Positions 5,512 to 6,476 of a stretch of DNA of 6,476 nt are shown in pieces (position 1 is the first letter of the stretch; every line of letters begins with the position of its first letter). The notes below the pieces were generated by a model that saw only the letters and a program-made list of their open reading frames with translations, was not told the origin of the DNA and did no database searches. The DNA comes from JBEKZQ01 sp049509675. Lineage in GTDB: Bacteria; Planctomycetota; Planctomycetia; Pirellulales; Thermoguttaceae. The DNA lies in NCBI GenBank assembly GCA_049509675.1, contig JBEKZQ010000366.1, positions 1 to 6,476 of the forward strand. The letters run 5' to 3'. Both the position numbers and the translations under genes were made by a program.

Positions 5512-5705
5512 GCTGACACCCCCGTTGCCAGCCGTCGATAAATGGCATCCGGCGCGAGATCGGCTCCACACGGCCACGCGACTGTGCCGAACTCGTCCAC
5601 GGCCACCTTGCGAAATTCGCCCTCGTCTCGCAAAGGTTCGAAAACCGGTCCGAACAAGCGATCGCTGAGGTCGATCTCGCCCGCCGTGCCGTCCTCAAAC
5701 TCCAC
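5508..5705 (-). CDS. DUF2442 domain protein with shortened N-terminus
   Basis: A 65-aa protein with clear DUF2442 character: FEDGTAGEIDLSDRLFGPVF (residues 3-22), then EPLRD, FRKVAVDEFGTVAWPCGADLAPD (31-53) and IYRRLA. The DUF2442 family is uncharacterised. Members usually start about 10-15 residues earlier with a first strand ending '.l.V.F.DG'. Here the frame is closed by a TGA (5711-5709) one codon before a GTG at 5705, so translation can only start there and the first strand is missing. The GTG overlaps the last 11 bp of the upstream nucleotidyltransferase gene, suggesting coupled translation. Its stop TAA shares the TTAA with the cysI stop on the other strand. The gene may be functional but trimmed, or a remnant. 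DUF2442 genes often sit next to DUF4160 or toxin-antitoxin genes. Confidence 0.75.
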   Translation of the reverse strand: MEFEDGTAGEIDLSDRLFGPVFEPLRDEGEFRKVAVDEFGTVAWPCGADLAPDAIYRRLATGVSA

Positions 5706-6354
5706 GCTTCAACGCCTTGATGACATCGCCTGGCACAGGGTCTCCGTACATGGCATCGTATAGGAGTTTTGCCAGCGGATCATCCTGATCAATTCTTTGC
5801 AATTGCTCTGGAAGTTCCGGACGTGACGCCGGGAAAACGCGGTTCTCGATCAATCGCTTTCTGGCGAACTGAGTGAGTGCTGCCAACAACAAATCATCCG
5901 CGGCAGATTCGTCCCCGATTTGCAGCATCTCTGCGGCGCGCGCCAAGGCTTGTTGACCACGATCTTCGGCTTCCATCGCGGACGGAAACGGTACTCGGTT
6001 GCTCCAAGACCCTTGCAAATGGTCCCAGTAGCGTTGCGGATCGTAGAGTGCCGTGCCGAACTTAAGTGCCCAGCATAGGATCTCGTGGCCCTCAGCAATC
6101 TTCTCATCGATTCGTTCAATCGCCAAGAACCGGATGTCAACTTCCATCGGCGCCTTTATTACAGGCCGCTTTCCCCGGTAAATCAAGAGCAGGTCGAAGT
6201 CGGAACGGCGATGGCCCCGTTCGCGCACCGCAGAGCCCAAAACGACAAGGGAGGCGATGGAGCTGTTCAATGGAACTTGCTCCAGGAACGCAGCCAACCA
6301 GCGCTCTGAGTCACCAGCCCACCGTCGAACCACTACAACCCTGTCCGCGCCCAT
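5695..6354 (-). CDS. Nucleotidyltransferase with HEPN-like C-terminal domain
   Basis: A 219-aa protein. Residues 35-75 carry the minimal nucleotidyltransferase signature: LVVLGSAVRERGHRRSDFDL with GS at 40-41 and the metal-binding pair D52/D54, and a likely third acid D73 in MEVDIRFLA. Residues about 125-200 form a helical domain resembling HEPN (AEDRGQQALARAAEML, GDESAADDLLLAALTQFARK, then VFPASRPELPEQL). The R-X4-6-H ribonuclease motif of toxic HEPN proteins is not seen. The protein could be a fused MNT-HEPN unit that AMPylates a target, or an aminoglycoside-adenylyltransferase-like enzyme. The start at 6354 is chosen because AGGGA lies just upstream. The frame is open to 6465, but that extension overlaps the end of an upstream gene in another frame. 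It is probably in one transcript with that gene and the DUF2442 gene. Confidence 0.8.
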   Translation of the reverse strand: MGADRVVVVRRWAGDSERWLAAFLEQVPLNSSIASLVVLGSAVRERGHRRSDFDLLLIYRGKRPVIKAPMEVDIRFLAIERIDEKIAEGHEILCWALKFGTALYDPQRYWDHLQGSWSNRVPFPSAMEAEDRGQQALARAAEMLQIGDESAADDLLLAALTQFARKRLIENRVFPASRPELPEQLQRIDQDDPLAKLLYDAMYGDPVPGDVIKALKRGV

Positions 6355-6385
6355 GTCGATTTCCCTGCCTGACGCCTCAAACGCT

Positions 6386-6476
6386 TCACGCACAGAACTG
6401 CGAAACCTTGTTGAAGTATTCTTCGATCCGGCTTGAAATGTCCTGTGCGTCGTAGTCCGACTCATCGACGTCCGTG
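6386..6476 (-). CDS. C-terminal fragment of an upstream gene (runs off the window)
   Basis: The minus strand is open from the window edge to a TGA at 6388-6386, giving 29 complete codons that begin TDVDESDYDAQD and continue ISSRIEEYFNKVSQFC plus a final Ala. The acidic 'DYD' turn followed by an amphipathic helix looks like a genuine protein end. It resembles the last helix of stand-alone HEPN proteins, which are commonly paired with minimal nucleotidyltransferases such as the one that follows 31 bp downstream. The fragment is too short to assign a family. Confidence 0.45.
   Translation of the reverse strand, partial: TDVDESDYDAQDISSRIEEYFNKVSQFCA

Noticed and set aside
3716..5532. CCCCCGTTGYCAGC-like matches near 3716-3730 and 5518-5532, flanking cysI
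   Set aside because: One short near-match on each side (the downstream one inside the DUF2442 coding end) is compatible with chance; no matching insertion-site or element ends were found.
6355..6465. Upstream extension of the nucleotidyltransferase frame
   Set aside because: Thr/Ser/Arg-rich and overlaps the better-looking C-terminal fragment in another frame; a Shine-Dalgarno precedes the ATG at 6354.

Overview
The window looks like chromosomal DNA of a GC-rich bacterium. The best guess is a planctomycete (Pirellulales-like). This is an inference from two features: a Tat-signal Gfo/Idh/MocA oxidoreductase paired with a Tat-signal xylose-isomerase-like TIM barrel, which is a hallmark gene pair of that phylum, and an antitoxin-like family next to a PIN toxin. 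No rRNA, tRNA, CRISPR array or complete transposase gene was seen.

Layout, left to right. (1) Positions 84-1042, minus strand: a small toxin-antitoxin-like cluster. It is transcribed as a 93-aa antitoxin-like protein (761-1042), a COG1569-type PIN toxin (309-761, coupled by a TGATG overlap), and a 57-aa DUF2281-like antitoxin-type ORF (84-257). (2) Positions 1145-3408, minus strand: a two-gene operon encoding a sugar phosphate isomerase/epimerase-like protein and then a Gfo/Idh/MocA oxidoreductase. The genes are 20 bp apart and both carry twin-arginine signals. Their promoter region has a consensus -35 (TTGACA) and a 17-bp tandem repeat that covers the -10 and the leader. (3) Positions 3409-3819: a 411-bp divergent intergenic region. 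It holds the promoter and tandem repeats, a GC-rich hairpin, a 93-bp imperfect inverted-repeat element with a second nested hairpin, a candidate cysI promoter, and a 7-bp tandem repeat that ends 2 nt before the cysI start codon. (4) Positions 3820-5511, plus strand: a full-length siroheme/4Fe-4S sulfite reductase hemoprotein (CysI). (5) Positions 5508-6476, minus strand, convergent with cysI and sharing the TTAA of its stop: a DUF2442 protein with a shortened N-terminus, a nucleotidyltransferase with a HEPN-like C-terminal domain, and the last 29 codons of an upstream gene that leaves the window.

Functionally, the centre is metabolic (an exported sugar oxidation/epimerisation pair and assimilatory sulfur reduction). 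Both edges are accessory-type genes (PIN, DUF2281, MNT/HEPN, DUF2442). The least explained structure is in the 411-bp intergenic region, where three different repeat architectures sit between divergent genes. I see no strong case for a wholly new multi-gene system. The repeat-rich promoter region and the atypical toxin-antitoxin genes are the best leads.
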